Shown: positions 16,731 to 26,374 of the stretch, one piece after another
Layout: every line of letters starts with the position of its first letter
How positions within the stretch are numbered: position 1 is the first letter of the stretch
Assembly: GCA_015060705.1 (NCBI GenBank)
Contig: SUXY01000020.1
Coordinates: 1-45,976, forward strand
From: Bacteroides sp.
Lineage (GTDB): Bacteria > Bacteroidota > Bacteroidia > Bacteroidales > Bacteroidaceae
DNA length: 45,976 nt
Reading direction: 5' to 3'
Translations under genes and position numbers: made by a program
The notes under the pieces: model-generated
Database searches by the model: none
What the model was told of the DNA's origin: nothing
Seen by the model: the letters and a program-made list of their open reading frames with translations, nothing else

Positions 16731-18683
16731 ATGAAAAAGACATTCTTTTTAGCAACTGTCCTCGCCTGCTTGCTATCAGCTTGCGAGAGCAAATTGGTGG
16801 AACAAGTCACCTTGATCCCACAAGCCGAAAATGTAGAAATTCTGAACGGCTCGCTTGCTGTGAGCAACTTGAAAACCATCCAGGCTCCGGAAGCATGGAA
16901 GGCAACAGCCGAAAACTTCATCGGTGATATCAAGAAGACCACCGACCTTTCATTGGCTTTGGCCTCAGAAGGCGCTTCCATCGTGTTGACTGAAAATGCC
17001 AACCTTCCGAAAGAAGCCTATAATTTGAGCATCACCAAAAGCGGTGTCCAGATTGAAGCTTGCGATGTGCCGGGTATCAGTCATGGTCTCACCAGCCTTC
17101 ACCAGTTGATTCTCACTGCCAAAGATGGCCAGCTTCCAGTTCTCAACATCCAGGACAAACCGCTCTATGGCTATCGTGGCTTGATGCTCGACTGTAGCCG
17201 TCACTTCTGGACAGTAGATGAGCTGAAAGAAAGCATCGACCAAATGGCATTCTTCAAGTTCAACACCCTCCATATGCACCTCACCGACAACCAAGCATGG
17301 CGCATGGCAGTGGATAAATACCCTAGCCTCATCAAGGAAGGTACCTATTATTATGACTTCCCTGAAATGTCGGGCAAATATTACAGCAAGGAAGACTTGA
17401 AGGAAATCGTTCGTTATGCAGCTACCCGTGGCATCGAAATCATCCCCGAAATCGACCTTCCGGGACATAGCACCGCTCTCTTGGCTGCCCTTCCTGAACT
17501 CTCCTGCAAAGGTGGCAAGTTCGAGACTTACCCTGAAGAACGTCCGTGGAGCGAACGCAAGCGTGCCAACGAAAACATGATTTGTGTAGGCAATCCGAAG
17601 TCCTACGAATTTGCCGAAGACATCATCGATGCCTTGATTGAAATCTTCCCGTCGAAGTACATCCACTTCGGTGGTGACGAAGTGCCGACCAACATTTGGG
17701 AAGAATGTCCGAAGTGTATGGCGCTCTACAAGAAGGAAGGAATGAAGCATCCGGGCGAAATCCAGGATTATTTCACCCGCAAGATGAGTGAACTCATCCG
17801 TTCGAAAGGCAAGATTATGGTGGGTTGGGACGAAATCAACGACCGCGGTGCCGCCGAATCCCACGATGTATTAACCGTTTGGCGTGAAGACGGTGTGAAA
17901 GCTCAGAAAGAAGCATTGGACAGAAACATTCCGGTCATCATGTGTCCTCAACATGGTTGCTATTACGACTGGGGCTATGCCGGCAACTCTACCCGCAAGG
18001 TTTACGAATGGAACCCGATTGTGAACGAAGGTCTCACTGCTGAACAACAAGCATTGATTATGGGTGGTCAAGGTGCTTTGTGGTGCGAACGTATCGCTAC
18101 GCAAGACCGTGTGGAATGGATGCTCTATCCACGTATGTGCGCCTTGGCCGAAGTGCTTTGGACACCGGTAGCCGACCGCAACTGGGACAACTTCTATGCC
18201 CGCATCACCGACTACTATCCTATCTTGAAGAAGCTCGGCATCAACTACTACGAAGACGATGCCATGAACGAAAAGGAATTCGTGCCTTCACAGGAAAAAC
18301 CGGCCTTGGTGCGTAATGCCCACATCGACACCAACATTCCTTGGAATCCTCCTTATCATGCCGAATATGCCTTCGACGGCAAGAGCAACAGCTTCTTCTG
18401 GGGTGGCAGCACCATCGGCAAGGAACATTATTTCACGGTGAACTTGGGCGAGCCATTGCCTGTCAATGAAATCAAAATCATCACCGGTGACTCCAAGGAC
18501 TACATCACCATGGGTGACGTACTCATCAGCGAAGACGGCAAGAACTTCGAAAAGGTAGCTTCCTTCAACGAACTTGGTGAGGCACAAGCCAAGATAGACA
18601 ACAAGCCTCTCCGTGCCGTGAAGATTCAAGTGACCGGTGCACATTCTTGTTGGCCGATTATCAAGGAAATAGCATTGAAATAA
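16731..18683 (+). CDS. GH20 beta-N-acetylhexosaminidase with C-terminal F5/8-type module
   Basis: A 650-residue lipoprotein (signal MKKTFFLATVLACLLSAC, lipidated Cys18) that removes terminal beta-linked GlcNAc or GalNAc. The N-terminal GH20b domain (about 25-140) is followed by the TIM barrel beginning YGYRGLMLDCSRHFW. The catalytic pair Asp316-Glu317 is in IHFGGDEVP, where the Asp assists the substrate acetamido group and the Glu is the acid/base. HMHLTDNQAWR and PEIDLPGHS are other family motifs. From about 530 a discoidin/F5-8C-like sugar-binding module follows (AEYAFDGKSNSFFWGG). Hosts of such enzymes use them on N-glycans and mucin O-glycans, which fits the mannosidase and sialic acid genes nearby. 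Confidence 0.95.
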   Translation: MKKTFFLATVLACLLSACESKLVEQVTLIPQAENVEILNGSLAVSNLKTIQAPEAWKATAENFIGDIKKTTDLSLALASEGASIVLTENANLPKEAYNLSITKSGVQIEACDVPGISHGLTSLHQLILTAKDGQLPVLNIQDKPLYGYRGLMLDCSRHFWTVDELKESIDQMAFFKFNTLHMHLTDNQAWRMAVDKYPSLIKEGTYYYDFPEMSGKYYSKEDLKEIVRYAATRGIEIIPEIDLPGHSTALLAALPELSCKGGKFETYPEERPWSERKRANENMICVGNPKSYEFAEDIIDALIEIFPSKYIHFGGDEVPTNIWEECPKCMALYKKEGMKHPGEIQDYFTRKMSELIRSKGKIMVGWDEINDRGAAESHDVLTVWREDGVKAQKEALDRNIPVIMCPQHGCYYDWGYAGNSTRKVYEWNPIVNEGLTAEQQALIMGGQGALWCERIATQDRVEWMLYPRMCALAEVLWTPVADRNWDNFYARITDYYPILKKLGINYYEDDAMNEKEFVPSQEKPALVRNAHIDTNIPWNPPYHAEYAFDGKSNSFFWGGSTIGKEHYFTVNLGEPLPVNEIKIITGDSKDYITMGDVLISEDGKNFEKVASFNELGEAQAKIDNKPLRAVKIQVTGAHSCWPIIKEIALK

Positions 18684-18725
18684 TAAAACAAAAGAGGCGG
18701 TAGATTTACCGCCTCTTTTGTTTTA
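18684..18725. terminator. Bidirectional terminator between GH20 and the GH92 operon
   Basis: A perfect 19-bp stem (18684-18702 with 18707-18725, core AGAGGCGGTA / TACCGCCTCT) with a 4-base loop and A/T flanks. It serves the convergent GH20 gene and the CBM9-like gene, overlapping the end of the latter. Confidence 0.92.
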
Positions 18726-19373
18726 TTCAAATGTCAACTCTCCAAAGAATTCCGGACAATGGAACTTAGGCTTTGGAAGGTCAATCGGTGCCCATGAAAG
18801 GAAGTGCGGAGTCTGAAGCTTGTCACCACACTTGTAGAAGTTGGCACGCATCGTCTTGCCGTTCAAGTCAGCTATTTCATGACGGAAGATAGCCGATGCA
18901 GGGATGACCAATGCCACTTCCCATGTGCACTCTCCTACTCTTTCTTCGAACGGTTCTGTACCCAATGAAGACCAACGCTTCACGCTCTTCAATACTTCTT
19001 CCGATGCCGTAGGTCGTTCGCCTCCGGCAGGACCTCCATGAAGCAAGAGCTTGGCAGCACAATTGCACTCGAAGTTATAGTAGAAGTCGTTGCCTTCCGG
19101 AGAAAGGAAAAATTCTACACAAGCATCTTCCCACACCTTACCATCGTCAGCCAAAGCCACGGCACGCACGCTAGCTTCGGTCACTTGATAATGAAGCAGG
19201 ATAGCATCACCCGTATGGGCCGCACGGAACTTAACCTCCGGCTGATAAGGATAGTCTGCCCAATTTACGCATGCAATCGGATTGAACTCCACACCTGCTG
19301 CATCCATCAAAGCAGGTACAGCGGATGCATCCACTGCGGTTGTATTCAGTTTTTTAATTGATAATTTATTCAT
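18723..19373 (-). CDS. CBM9-like carbohydrate-binding protein
   Basis: A 216-residue protein starting at ATG 19373 (MNKLSIKKLNTTAVDASAVP). It matches the CBM9/DOMON-like beta-sandwich seen as a stand-alone product in Bacteroidetes glycan loci: NWADYPYQPEVKFRAAHTGD, DGKVWEDACVEFFLSPEGND, YYNFECNCAAKLL, and a final WAPI...PKPKFHCPEFFGELTF. There is no signal peptide, so it is predicted cytoplasmic, which is odd for a glycan-binding role. It is the last gene of the minus-strand GH92 operon and is separated from the preceding gene by a palindromic repeat. The fold call is good; its ligand and purpose are unknown. Confidence 0.8.
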   Translation of the reverse strand: MNKLSIKKLNTTAVDASAVPALMDAAGVEFNPIACVNWADYPYQPEVKFRAAHTGDAILLHYQVTEASVRAVALADDGKVWEDACVEFFLSPEGNDFYYNFECNCAAKLLLHGGPAGGERPTASEEVLKSVKRWSSLGTEPFEERVGECTWEVALVIPASAIFRHEIADLNGKTMRANFYKCGDKLQTPHFLSWAPIDLPKPKFHCPEFFGELTFE

Positions 19374-19391
19374 AATCTTACTCTTGTCAAT

Positions 19392-19482
19392 TGTCATTCA
19401 AAGGAACGAAGTGACGAAGAATCTCGGTAACACCTACTAAATGTCTCCGAGATTCTTCCCCCCTTTGGTCGTCTAAACGACA
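19392..19482. repeat. REP-like palindromic repeat, copy B
   Basis: It begins TGTCATTCAAAGG and ends TCTAAACGACA, with GAAGAATCTCGG and CCGAGATTCTTC internal arms. The right end has diverged from the TGAATGACA seen in the other copies. It lies between two genes of the GH92 operon. Confidence 0.8.
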
Positions 19483-19496
19483 ACCATTATACTATA

Positions 19497-20867
19497 TTAC
19501 TTCTCCAAATAAACGTTCCAACCTGAAAGGATGTCACCATAGAAATAGAAGTAAACATCGAATGACTTCTTGCTGTTGGCATCAGTTACTTCATAACGTA
19601 CAGTCACGTCTTCAGCTTCCTTCTTGGCGTATTCACCCAAAGCCAAAGGAGCCAATTCTTCTGTACCCTTCGCTTCAGCGATGAGCTTCTGCATACGAGC
19701 TTCGATAAGCTTCATCACACCTTCCTTCTTGAATGGGTCCTTGTCGGCAACTGTCGGATAAGTAGCCTTGATGACACCACCGTTTGCCTTACGAACAGCT
19801 CTCAAGCTATCAGCATATTCCTTGAACTGCTTGCGGATAGCCGGGTCTGTGATGTATTCAGCTGTATAGAACGATACACCCTGAGCACCATTGTTGAACG
19901 CAGCATCCATGCTTTCGAAAAGTTCATGATTATTGCTTCCCCACAAACCAGCATAAAGAGTAGTACTTTCCTTCTTATCACGAGCATTTTCGATAGTACA
20001 ATCAGCTACGAAACTTGCGTCTTCTGTATAGAAGTTGTGATAAACCATTGGGAATACGATATCAAGATTCCAGTCACCCCAATATTGGCGTACCATGCGA
20101 GCCGACATCTTTGGAGTCGGGAATGGAGAAGCTGCCATCAACTTACCGTTCTTATGTACAGTTTCTGCAACGAGGTTAGCCACTTCAGACACCTTGTCGC
20201 AACGGAACTGCAACCACTTCTGATCCTTTGATGGGTCTTCCTGTTCGCGTGGGTCATAACCATGCATTTCCTTGAAAGCCTTGATCATTTCTGGGTGATA
20301 ACCATAGTCCCATTGTGGATATTCACGGTCTTGAACAATGCCGTAATTCGGCCATATAGTAGTAGGAAGAACAACGTCTACAAAACGGTGATAGTCGATA
20401 GAGATGGCTTCGACACCTTCTACCTTACAGATTTCGTCCACTTGCTTGCAGATTTCTTCACGAACACCCGGGATAATCGGGCTAAGGAACTTGTAATATT
20501 CCACGTATGCCATACTGTCGGCAATGCTGTAACCATCACGGTTGTAGCTCAACCATTCCGGATGTGCAGCAGCAATTTCAGGATTGTTAATAGTCCATAC
20601 CCATGCATATACAGTCAATCCATGCTTATGAGCTACCGGAATCAACTTGCGGTAGTTTTCAGCAGTACCTGCCTTGAGCACGATACCATCGATACCCAAT
20701 TCACTAAATGATTGACAAATAGAGTCAAAGTTTTCTTGAGGATTGTAGGTATACCATGTACAGAACATCGGTTTTTCCTTCACTTCACTTTCTTTAGCCG
20801 GCTGTTGGCAAGAATAAATACCCATTGCCATAAAAATACCAGCCAATGCAATAACTAATTTTTTCAT
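19497..20867 (-). CDS. TIM-barrel putative glycoside hydrolase lipoprotein (GHL10-like)
   Basis: A 456-residue lipoprotein (lipobox GIYSC, Cys20). The central part reads as a TIM barrel: ELGIDGIVLKAGTAENYRKL, HKHGLTVYAWVWTINNPE, VEGVEAISIDYHRFVD, LMAASPFPTPKMSARM, and DIVFPMVYHNF. This pattern is seen in glycosyl-hydrolase-like family 10 (GHL10/DUF187-type) and related uncharacterised barrels. The acidic residues at the ends of strands (for example Asp in SIDYHR) are candidate catalytic residues. It belongs to the GH92 operon, 14 bp after the phosphatase-fold gene. I cannot give a reaction; an exo- or endo-acting role on mannose-containing glycans is only suggested by its neighbours. Confidence 0.75.
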   Translation of the reverse strand: MKKLVIALAGIFMAMGIYSCQQPAKESEVKEKPMFCTWYTYNPQENFDSICQSFSELGIDGIVLKAGTAENYRKLIPVAHKHGLTVYAWVWTINNPEIAAAHPEWLSYNRDGYSIADSMAYVEYYKFLSPIIPGVREEICKQVDEICKVEGVEAISIDYHRFVDVVLPTTIWPNYGIVQDREYPQWDYGYHPEMIKAFKEMHGYDPREQEDPSKDQKWLQFRCDKVSEVANLVAETVHKNGKLMAASPFPTPKMSARMVRQYWGDWNLDIVFPMVYHNFYTEDASFVADCTIENARDKKESTTLYAGLWGSNNHELFESMDAAFNNGAQGVSFYTAEYITDPAIRKQFKEYADSLRAVRKANGGVIKATYPTVADKDPFKKEGVMKLIEARMQKLIAEAKGTEELAPLALGEYAKKEAEDVTVRYEVTDANSKKSFDVYFYFYGDILSGWNVYLEK

Positions 20868-20881
20868 CTTTAACTATGTTT

Positions 20882-21727
20882 TTAAAATTCTAAATCTGTC
20901 CATTGTGGATTGTGGTCGGAAAGCAATGCTTCCTTCACTTCCGGAGTCACCTCTGATTGCAATACCTTGATGCTTGGAGTTACAAACACAAAGTCGATTT
21001 TACTACGCTTTGCCGGATCAACCTTATCGAAGCCATGGAATGTATAGCTGGCACCTGTAGCCTTTTCAGCTACCTTGTGGGCATCGAGCAATACAAATTC
21101 ATTCGATACGATGGTATTGTAAGCTTCGCTCTGATCGGTTACATTGAAGTCACCAGTCAATACAGCCGGTTGGTCGCCTACGATTTCCTTGATCTTGCGG
21201 ATAATCAGCAACGAACTTTCCTTCTGAGCAACTTGACCCACGTGGTCATAGTGTGTATTCACGGCCATGACAATCTTGCCTGTAGCCTTGTGTTGCAACT
21301 TTGCCCAAGTAGCGATACGGACACAAACAGCATCCCAACCCATCTTACCTACAGCTGTCGGATCTTCCGACAACCAGAAAGTACCTGAATCCAACGCATC
21401 GAATACGTTCTTGTTATAGAATACAGCCGAGTATTCACCTTGAGTGGCACCGTCGTCACGACCCACACCTACCCCTTCGAATTCCGGCAACAAAGCCTTC
21501 AGGTCTTCGAACTGATTGTGAAGCACTTCTTGAGTACCGAATACATCGAACTTCATTTCCTTAATGTACTGAGCCACACGTTCCTTGCGGGCGCCCCAAT
21601 GGTTAGGAGCATCGCCTTGGTTATCATAACGCATGTTGAATGTCGCCCAACGTACATTCACTTTCTCTTCTTGAGAACAGCTTGCCATAGTAACTATGGC
21701 AAGCAATAAAAGCATCAGTTTTCTCAT
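20882..21727 (-). CDS. Endonuclease/exonuclease/phosphatase-fold lipoprotein
   Basis: A 281-residue lipoprotein (MASC, Cys17) with all motifs of the EEP superfamily: TFNMRYDN, TQEVLHNQFEDL with the metal-binding Glu, NTHYDHVGQVAQKES, TGDFNVTDQS, SKIDFVFVT, and the final LLSDHNPQW. Members include DNase I, inositol-phosphatases and sphingomyelinases. Being surface or periplasmic and sandwiched between mannosidases, it is more likely to cut a phosphodiester in a glycan or lipid than DNA. It lies 8 bp after the upstream GH92 stop. The fold is certain; the substrate is not. Confidence 0.9.
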   Translation of the reverse strand: MRKLMLLLLAIVTMASCSQEEKVNVRWATFNMRYDNQGDAPNHWGARKERVAQYIKEMKFDVFGTQEVLHNQFEDLKALLPEFEGVGVGRDDGATQGEYSAVFYNKNVFDALDSGTFWLSEDPTAVGKMGWDAVCVRIATWAKLQHKATGKIVMAVNTHYDHVGQVAQKESSLLIIRKIKEIVGDQPAVLTGDFNVTDQSEAYNTIVSNEFVLLDAHKVAEKATGASYTFHGFDKVDPAKRSKIDFVFVTPSIKVLQSEVTPEVKEALLSDHNPQWTDLEF

Positions 21728-21735
21728 GATTCCTA

Positions 21736-24090
21736 TTATTTAGTTTCCTTAGCAGCCAACTCCTTGGTGAAAGAGTAAGGAAGATCTTCCTCCTTAGTAC
21801 CACGTTGAGTGTTCGGAGTAGCACTCATCTTGACGTCAATCTTGGCACCGTTCATCAAATCACCGTGAGTATAATAGTTCTTGGTATAATCCTTACCATT
21901 CAACTTCAAAGCATCGATGTAAATGTTCTTATCACTATTTTCAGGAGCAGTAATAACTACATCGTTACCATTTTCCAAGTGGATAGTGGCCTTTTTGAAC
22001 AACGGAGCGCCCAAGATGTATTGGTCTGTACCCGGACAAACAGGATAGAAGCCAAGAGCCGAGAATACATACCATGCAGAAGTCTGGCCATTGTCTTCGT
22101 CACCGCAATAAGCATCCGGTGTCGGAGTATACATACGGTTCATCACTTCGCGCAACCAATATTGAGCCTTCCATGGAGCACCACCATAATTGTACATGTA
22201 AATCATGTGCTGGATAGGCTGGTTACCATGTGCATAGTTACCCATGTTCATTACAGTCATTTCTGTAATTTCGTGGATTGGAAAACCATAGTAGCTATCA
22301 TCGTAGATAGGTGGAACTGCAAATACAGAGTCGAGCATCTGAACATATTCTTCCTTACCGCCCATCAAGTCAATCAAACCTTGAGGATCGTGGAATACTG
22401 ACCAACTGTAGTGCCAGCTGTTACCTTCTGTAAAGTCACCACCCCACTTCAATGGAGAGAATACTTCTGGGAATGTACCATCTTTCTTCTTACCGCACAT
22501 CAACTTATATTCCGGACGGTAAAGGTTCTTGTAGTTCTGAGCACGCTTTTCTAACAAAGCAATTTCTTCTGCCGGACGGTTCAATTCCTTAGCCAACTGA
22601 AGGATACACCAGTCATTGTATGTGTATTCCAAAGAACGGGCAACATTTTCGTGGATATCTACATCGTTAGGCACATAACCTAATTCATTGTAATATTCAT
22701 GACCGAGACGACCTGTAGAAGAAACTGTCGGATGAACGTTCTTGGTTCCGTGAATCAAACCTTCGTAAAGAGTTTCCAAATCCTGTACACGAACACCCTT
22801 CATATAAGCATCTACCAAAACTGCAGCAGAGTTGTTACCCACCATACAACCACGGTGACCCGGGCTAGCCCATTCTGGGAAGAAACCACTTTCCTTATAA
22901 GTATTGATCAAACCTTCCTGCATCTTCAAGTTTTCAGACGGATACATCAAGTTCAACAATGGGAACAAGCAACGGAATGTATCCCAGAAACCTGTATCGG
23001 TATACATATAACCCGGCAATACTTCGCCATTGTACGGGCTGTAGTGAACCGGCTGACCTTCGGCATTCACTTCCCAGAACATGCGTGGGAACAACAACGA
23101 ACGGTACAAACAAGAATAGAACATGCGGTATTGATCGAGTGTGCCACCTTGTACATCTGCCTTACCCAAGACTTCGTTCCACTTGGCCTTACCTTTTTCT
23201 ACTACAGTATCGAATGTATCGTTACCCAATTCCTTCAAATTCAATTCAGCTTGTTCAGGGCTGATGAATGAAGAAGCTACACGAGCATGAACCTTTTCAC
23301 CCTTTTGAGTCTTGAAACCAATAACGGCACCTGTATGGAAGTTGGCCTGTTCCAACTGACCTTCCTTCAAGGTAACAGGAACGGTTGCATCCGGCTTGGC
23401 CGGCTTCACATCGTTCGAGAATGTAGCCTTGTAAGTGAATGGCTTATCAAATACCACTACGAAATAGTTCTTGAAGTTTTCAGGAACACCACCGCTGTTA
23501 CGGGTAGTATAACCGATAATCTTGTTTTCTTCCGGAATTACCTTGATGGAAGAACCACGGTCGTAAGCATCAACTACTACATACGAGTCTGCATCTGGGA
23601 AAGTGAAACGGAACATCGATGCACGCTCTGTCGGAGCCATTTCAGTTACAACATCGTATTCTGCCAAATATACCTTATAATAATGCGGCAATGCCACTTC
23701 ACCCTTGTGAGAGAACCAACTAGCACGCTTTCTTTCGTCCATTTCCACCTCGCCTGTTACCGGCATCAACGAGAACTGACCGTAGTCATTGATCCATGGG
23801 CTCGGTTGGTGAGTCTGCTCGAAACCATAAATTTTGTTAGCGGTATAAGTATACTGCCAACCATCACCAATCTTGTTGGTACGAGGAGTCCAGAAATTCA
23901 TCCCCCAAGGCATCGCAATCGCCGGATATGTATTACCGGTCGAAAGCTCAAAGCTGGATTGTGTACCCATCAACGGATTTACATACTGAGTGTAGTCACC
24001 ATGCACTTCACTCTGCACTGCATCCGTCTGAGTGCCGCAACTGGTAAGCATACCTACCATTGCTACTACTGCTAAAAATACTTTCTTCAT
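21736..24090 (-). CDS. GH92 alpha-mannosidase lipoprotein
   Basis: A 784-residue GH92 calcium-dependent exo-alpha-mannosidase with a lipoprotein signal (MKKVFLAVVAMVGMLTSC). The N-terminal beta domain has NPLMGTQSSFELSTGNTYPA and YGFEQTHQPSPWINDYGQF; the C-terminal (alpha/alpha)6 domain has GFWDTFRCLFPLLNLMYP, EGNSWHYSWSVFHDPQGL and CGDEDNGQTSAWYVFSALGF. The glutamate in EGNSWHY and the aspartates near GDEDNGQ align with residues used for catalysis in the family. The HQPSPWINDYG signature differs from the HTHLSGTG form of the next paralog, so the two probably have different linkage preferences. It lies 28 bp after the upstream GH92 gene. Confidence 0.94.
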   Translation of the reverse strand: MKKVFLAVVAMVGMLTSCGTQTDAVQSEVHGDYTQYVNPLMGTQSSFELSTGNTYPAIAMPWGMNFWTPRTNKIGDGWQYTYTANKIYGFEQTHQPSPWINDYGQFSLMPVTGEVEMDERKRASWFSHKGEVALPHYYKVYLAEYDVVTEMAPTERASMFRFTFPDADSYVVVDAYDRGSSIKVIPEENKIIGYTTRNSGGVPENFKNYFVVVFDKPFTYKATFSNDVKPAKPDATVPVTLKEGQLEQANFHTGAVIGFKTQKGEKVHARVASSFISPEQAELNLKELGNDTFDTVVEKGKAKWNEVLGKADVQGGTLDQYRMFYSCLYRSLLFPRMFWEVNAEGQPVHYSPYNGEVLPGYMYTDTGFWDTFRCLFPLLNLMYPSENLKMQEGLINTYKESGFFPEWASPGHRGCMVGNNSAAVLVDAYMKGVRVQDLETLYEGLIHGTKNVHPTVSSTGRLGHEYYNELGYVPNDVDIHENVARSLEYTYNDWCILQLAKELNRPAEEIALLEKRAQNYKNLYRPEYKLMCGKKKDGTFPEVFSPLKWGGDFTEGNSWHYSWSVFHDPQGLIDLMGGKEEYVQMLDSVFAVPPIYDDSYYGFPIHEITEMTVMNMGNYAHGNQPIQHMIYMYNYGGAPWKAQYWLREVMNRMYTPTPDAYCGDEDNGQTSAWYVFSALGFYPVCPGTDQYILGAPLFKKATIHLENGNDVVITAPENSDKNIYIDALKLNGKDYTKNYYTHGDLMNGAKIDVKMSATPNTQRGTKEEDLPYSFTKELAAKETK

Positions 24091-24118
24091 GTGTGATTAT
24101 AATTAATTATTGTTTTCT

Positions 24119-26338
24119 TTAATACCAAATTTCTCCCGGTTGGTTGCCCATCACGAATTCCACCGTTGCACCCTCCATTATCTGTTGATGGGTGATGTAA
24201 CTCTTGTCGTATGGCTGGCCATTGACCTTTACACTCTGGATATAAATGTTTTCACGACTGACATTCGGAGCCAGAACCGTAAAGGTCTTTCCATTATTCA
24301 AGTTCAAGCGCATTTCCGGGAAGAGCGGAGTACCGATTTCATACTCACCGCTAACCGGATTTACCGGATAGAAGCCCATAGCACTAAACACATACCATGC
24401 CGACATCTGACCGCAGTCTTCGTTACCGCAAAGACCAGCCGGAGCATTGAAGTAAAGTTCATGCATCACCTGAGCCGCATACTTCTGTGCCTTCCATGGC
24501 TGACGTACCTTATTATACAAATAAATTACATGGTGACTTGGCTCGTTACCATGAGCATACTGACCAATCATACCGGTACTGAAGATAGGCAATTCTTCGT
24601 TGCCTGCCGGAATATAAGTAAACATACTGTCGAGCTTTGCAACAAACTTGTCTTGACCTCCAGTCAATGATATCAAGCCCTTGACATCGTGCTGTACAGA
24701 CCAGAAATAATGCCATGCATTACTTTCACAGATATGAGCAGTGTATTCATCCGGATTGAAGTTCGGTTGGAACACACCCTTGTCATCAATCGGTTGCATG
24801 AAACCGGTAGCCGGGTTGAAGACATTGCGATAGTTTTGTGAACGCTTATAGAATTCGTTGGCCAATTCAGTCTTACCCATCTTCTGAGCCATTTCGGCAA
24901 TACAGAAGTCATCGAACGCATATTCCAATGTACGGCTCAACGACCAGTTTTCAGCATTATATTCATCCTTTACATTGTAAGGTATGTAACCATTCTTCTT
25001 ATACGAACCGATACCACGATATTCGTCGATGTTGGCAGTAGCCACACATGCTTCCAATGCCTTTTCCGGATCAAAGTTACCAATACCCTTCAAATAAGCA
25101 TCCACAATCACCGGCACGGCATGATAACCAATCATCATGTCGGTTTCGCTGCCCCAGAAGTTCCAAACCGGCAAACGTCCGTTCTGTTCATAGAACGCAA
25201 TGAACGACTGAACCATATCGCCTACACGCTCCGGCTCGGTATAAGTGAACAACGGATGAGCTGCACGGAAAGTATCCCACAATGAGAAGGTACTGTAGTT
25301 CACCCAACCGTCTGCTTGGTGCACTTGCTTGTCCGGGCCATAATACTTACCGTCTACATCGCTATAGATAGTCGGAGCAATCATGCTATGATACAAAGCG
25401 GTATAGAAGTTCACTTGGTCATCAGCTTCACCGCCTACTACCTGGATACGTTGCAATTGCTTGTTCCAATCGGCCTTAGCTGCTGCCAAATACTTGTCAA
25501 AATCATTATGAGGAGCCTCAGCGTCCAAGTTCTTCACTGCACCTTCCACACTGACACCCGATAGAGCGGTTACAACCGTAATCTGTTCACCTTCCTCTGT
25601 ATCGAACATGAAACGGGCGATATTCGATGTACCCACCTTTTCACCTTTCAGCTTGATTTCGGCATTATCCAACTCCATGCTCTTGAAAGGACGAGAGAAA
25701 CGAGTAGCGAAGTACACCTTTTGACCACGTGCCCAACCTTCAGAGAAACGATAACCACGGATATTGCAAGAATCCACCACTTCAATGTGCGAATCCATGG
25801 TAAAGTCCCAGTTCATCGCCTTCTTCAAATTCAGAATCACCATCGATTCAGCTTTCGGGAACGTATAACGCTGTACACCGCAACGAGGAGTCGCTGTCAA
25901 TTCCACGTTGATATTATAATCCTGCAACTTCACCCGGTAGTAACCTGCCGAAGCTTCTTCGTCATTGTGAGAGAACTTGGAATGGATACCCAATTCTCCT
26001 TTCGCCTCCTTATAAGGAAGAGTCACCGGCATGAAGAGGATATCATACAAGTCACCGGCACCTGTACCCGAGAGATGTGTATGACTGAAACCGGCAATGG
26101 TACTGTCCGGATAGAAATAACCGGAGATGCGGTCCCAACCAGCCAAGCCATTGTCCGGACTCAACTGCACCATACCGAACGGAGCCTGTGCACCCGGATA
26201 AGTATTACCTGTAAAGTCAGTACCAATAAATGGATTGACCAATTGTGTATAATCAATTGAAGTTTGCGAAGGCTGCTTCGAAGTACATGCCCCCAAGGCC
26301 AGTAAAGCTACCAGCGCAGAAACGATAAGCATTCTCAT
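24119..26338 (-). CDS. GH92 alpha-mannosidase lipoprotein, first gene of operon
   Basis: A 739-residue GH92 enzyme with signal MRMLIVSALVALLALGAC (Cys18). Motifs are NPFIGTDFTGNTYPGAQAPF, IAGFSHTHLSGTGAGDLYDI, FSLWDTFRAAHPLFTYTEPE, CESNAWHYFWSVQHDVKGLI and CGNEDCGQMSAWYVFSAMGF. The SHTHLSGTG form is the commoner one in characterised GH92 mannosidases. It is only distantly similar to the adjacent GH92, so they are not a recent duplicate. It is preceded by a well-formed promoter at 26375-26406 and a 10-bp inverted repeat in the leader. Probable function is trimming alpha-mannose from N-glycans or yeast mannan. Confidence 0.95.
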   Translation of the reverse strand: MRMLIVSALVALLALGACTSKQPSQTSIDYTQLVNPFIGTDFTGNTYPGAQAPFGMVQLSPDNGLAGWDRISGYFYPDSTIAGFSHTHLSGTGAGDLYDILFMPVTLPYKEAKGELGIHSKFSHNDEEASAGYYRVKLQDYNINVELTATPRCGVQRYTFPKAESMVILNLKKAMNWDFTMDSHIEVVDSCNIRGYRFSEGWARGQKVYFATRFSRPFKSMELDNAEIKLKGEKVGTSNIARFMFDTEEGEQITVVTALSGVSVEGAVKNLDAEAPHNDFDKYLAAAKADWNKQLQRIQVVGGEADDQVNFYTALYHSMIAPTIYSDVDGKYYGPDKQVHQADGWVNYSTFSLWDTFRAAHPLFTYTEPERVGDMVQSFIAFYEQNGRLPVWNFWGSETDMMIGYHAVPVIVDAYLKGIGNFDPEKALEACVATANIDEYRGIGSYKKNGYIPYNVKDEYNAENWSLSRTLEYAFDDFCIAEMAQKMGKTELANEFYKRSQNYRNVFNPATGFMQPIDDKGVFQPNFNPDEYTAHICESNAWHYFWSVQHDVKGLISLTGGQDKFVAKLDSMFTYIPAGNEELPIFSTGMIGQYAHGNEPSHHVIYLYNKVRQPWKAQKYAAQVMHELYFNAPAGLCGNEDCGQMSAWYVFSAMGFYPVNPVSGEYEIGTPLFPEMRLNLNNGKTFTVLAPNVSRENIYIQSVKVNGQPYDKSYITHQQIMEGATVEFVMGNQPGEIWY

Positions 26339-26339
26339 A

Positions 26340-26374
26340 TCAGATTAAGATTATTTAGTTATCACTTAATCTGA
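26340..26374. promoter_or_regulatory. 10-bp inverted repeat in the GH92 leader, operator candidate
   Basis: TCAGATTAAG (26340-26349) and CTTAATCTGA (26365-26374) are exact reverse complements 15 bases apart. They lie directly downstream of the -7 box and reach the start codon, so they could be a regulator site or an mRNA stem over the ribosome-binding region. Confidence 0.5.

Noticed and set aside
21736-26338. The two GH92 genes as a recent tandem duplication.
   Set aside because: Their motifs (HQPSPWINDYG against HTHLSGTGAGD) and lengths differ widely, so they are old paralogs.
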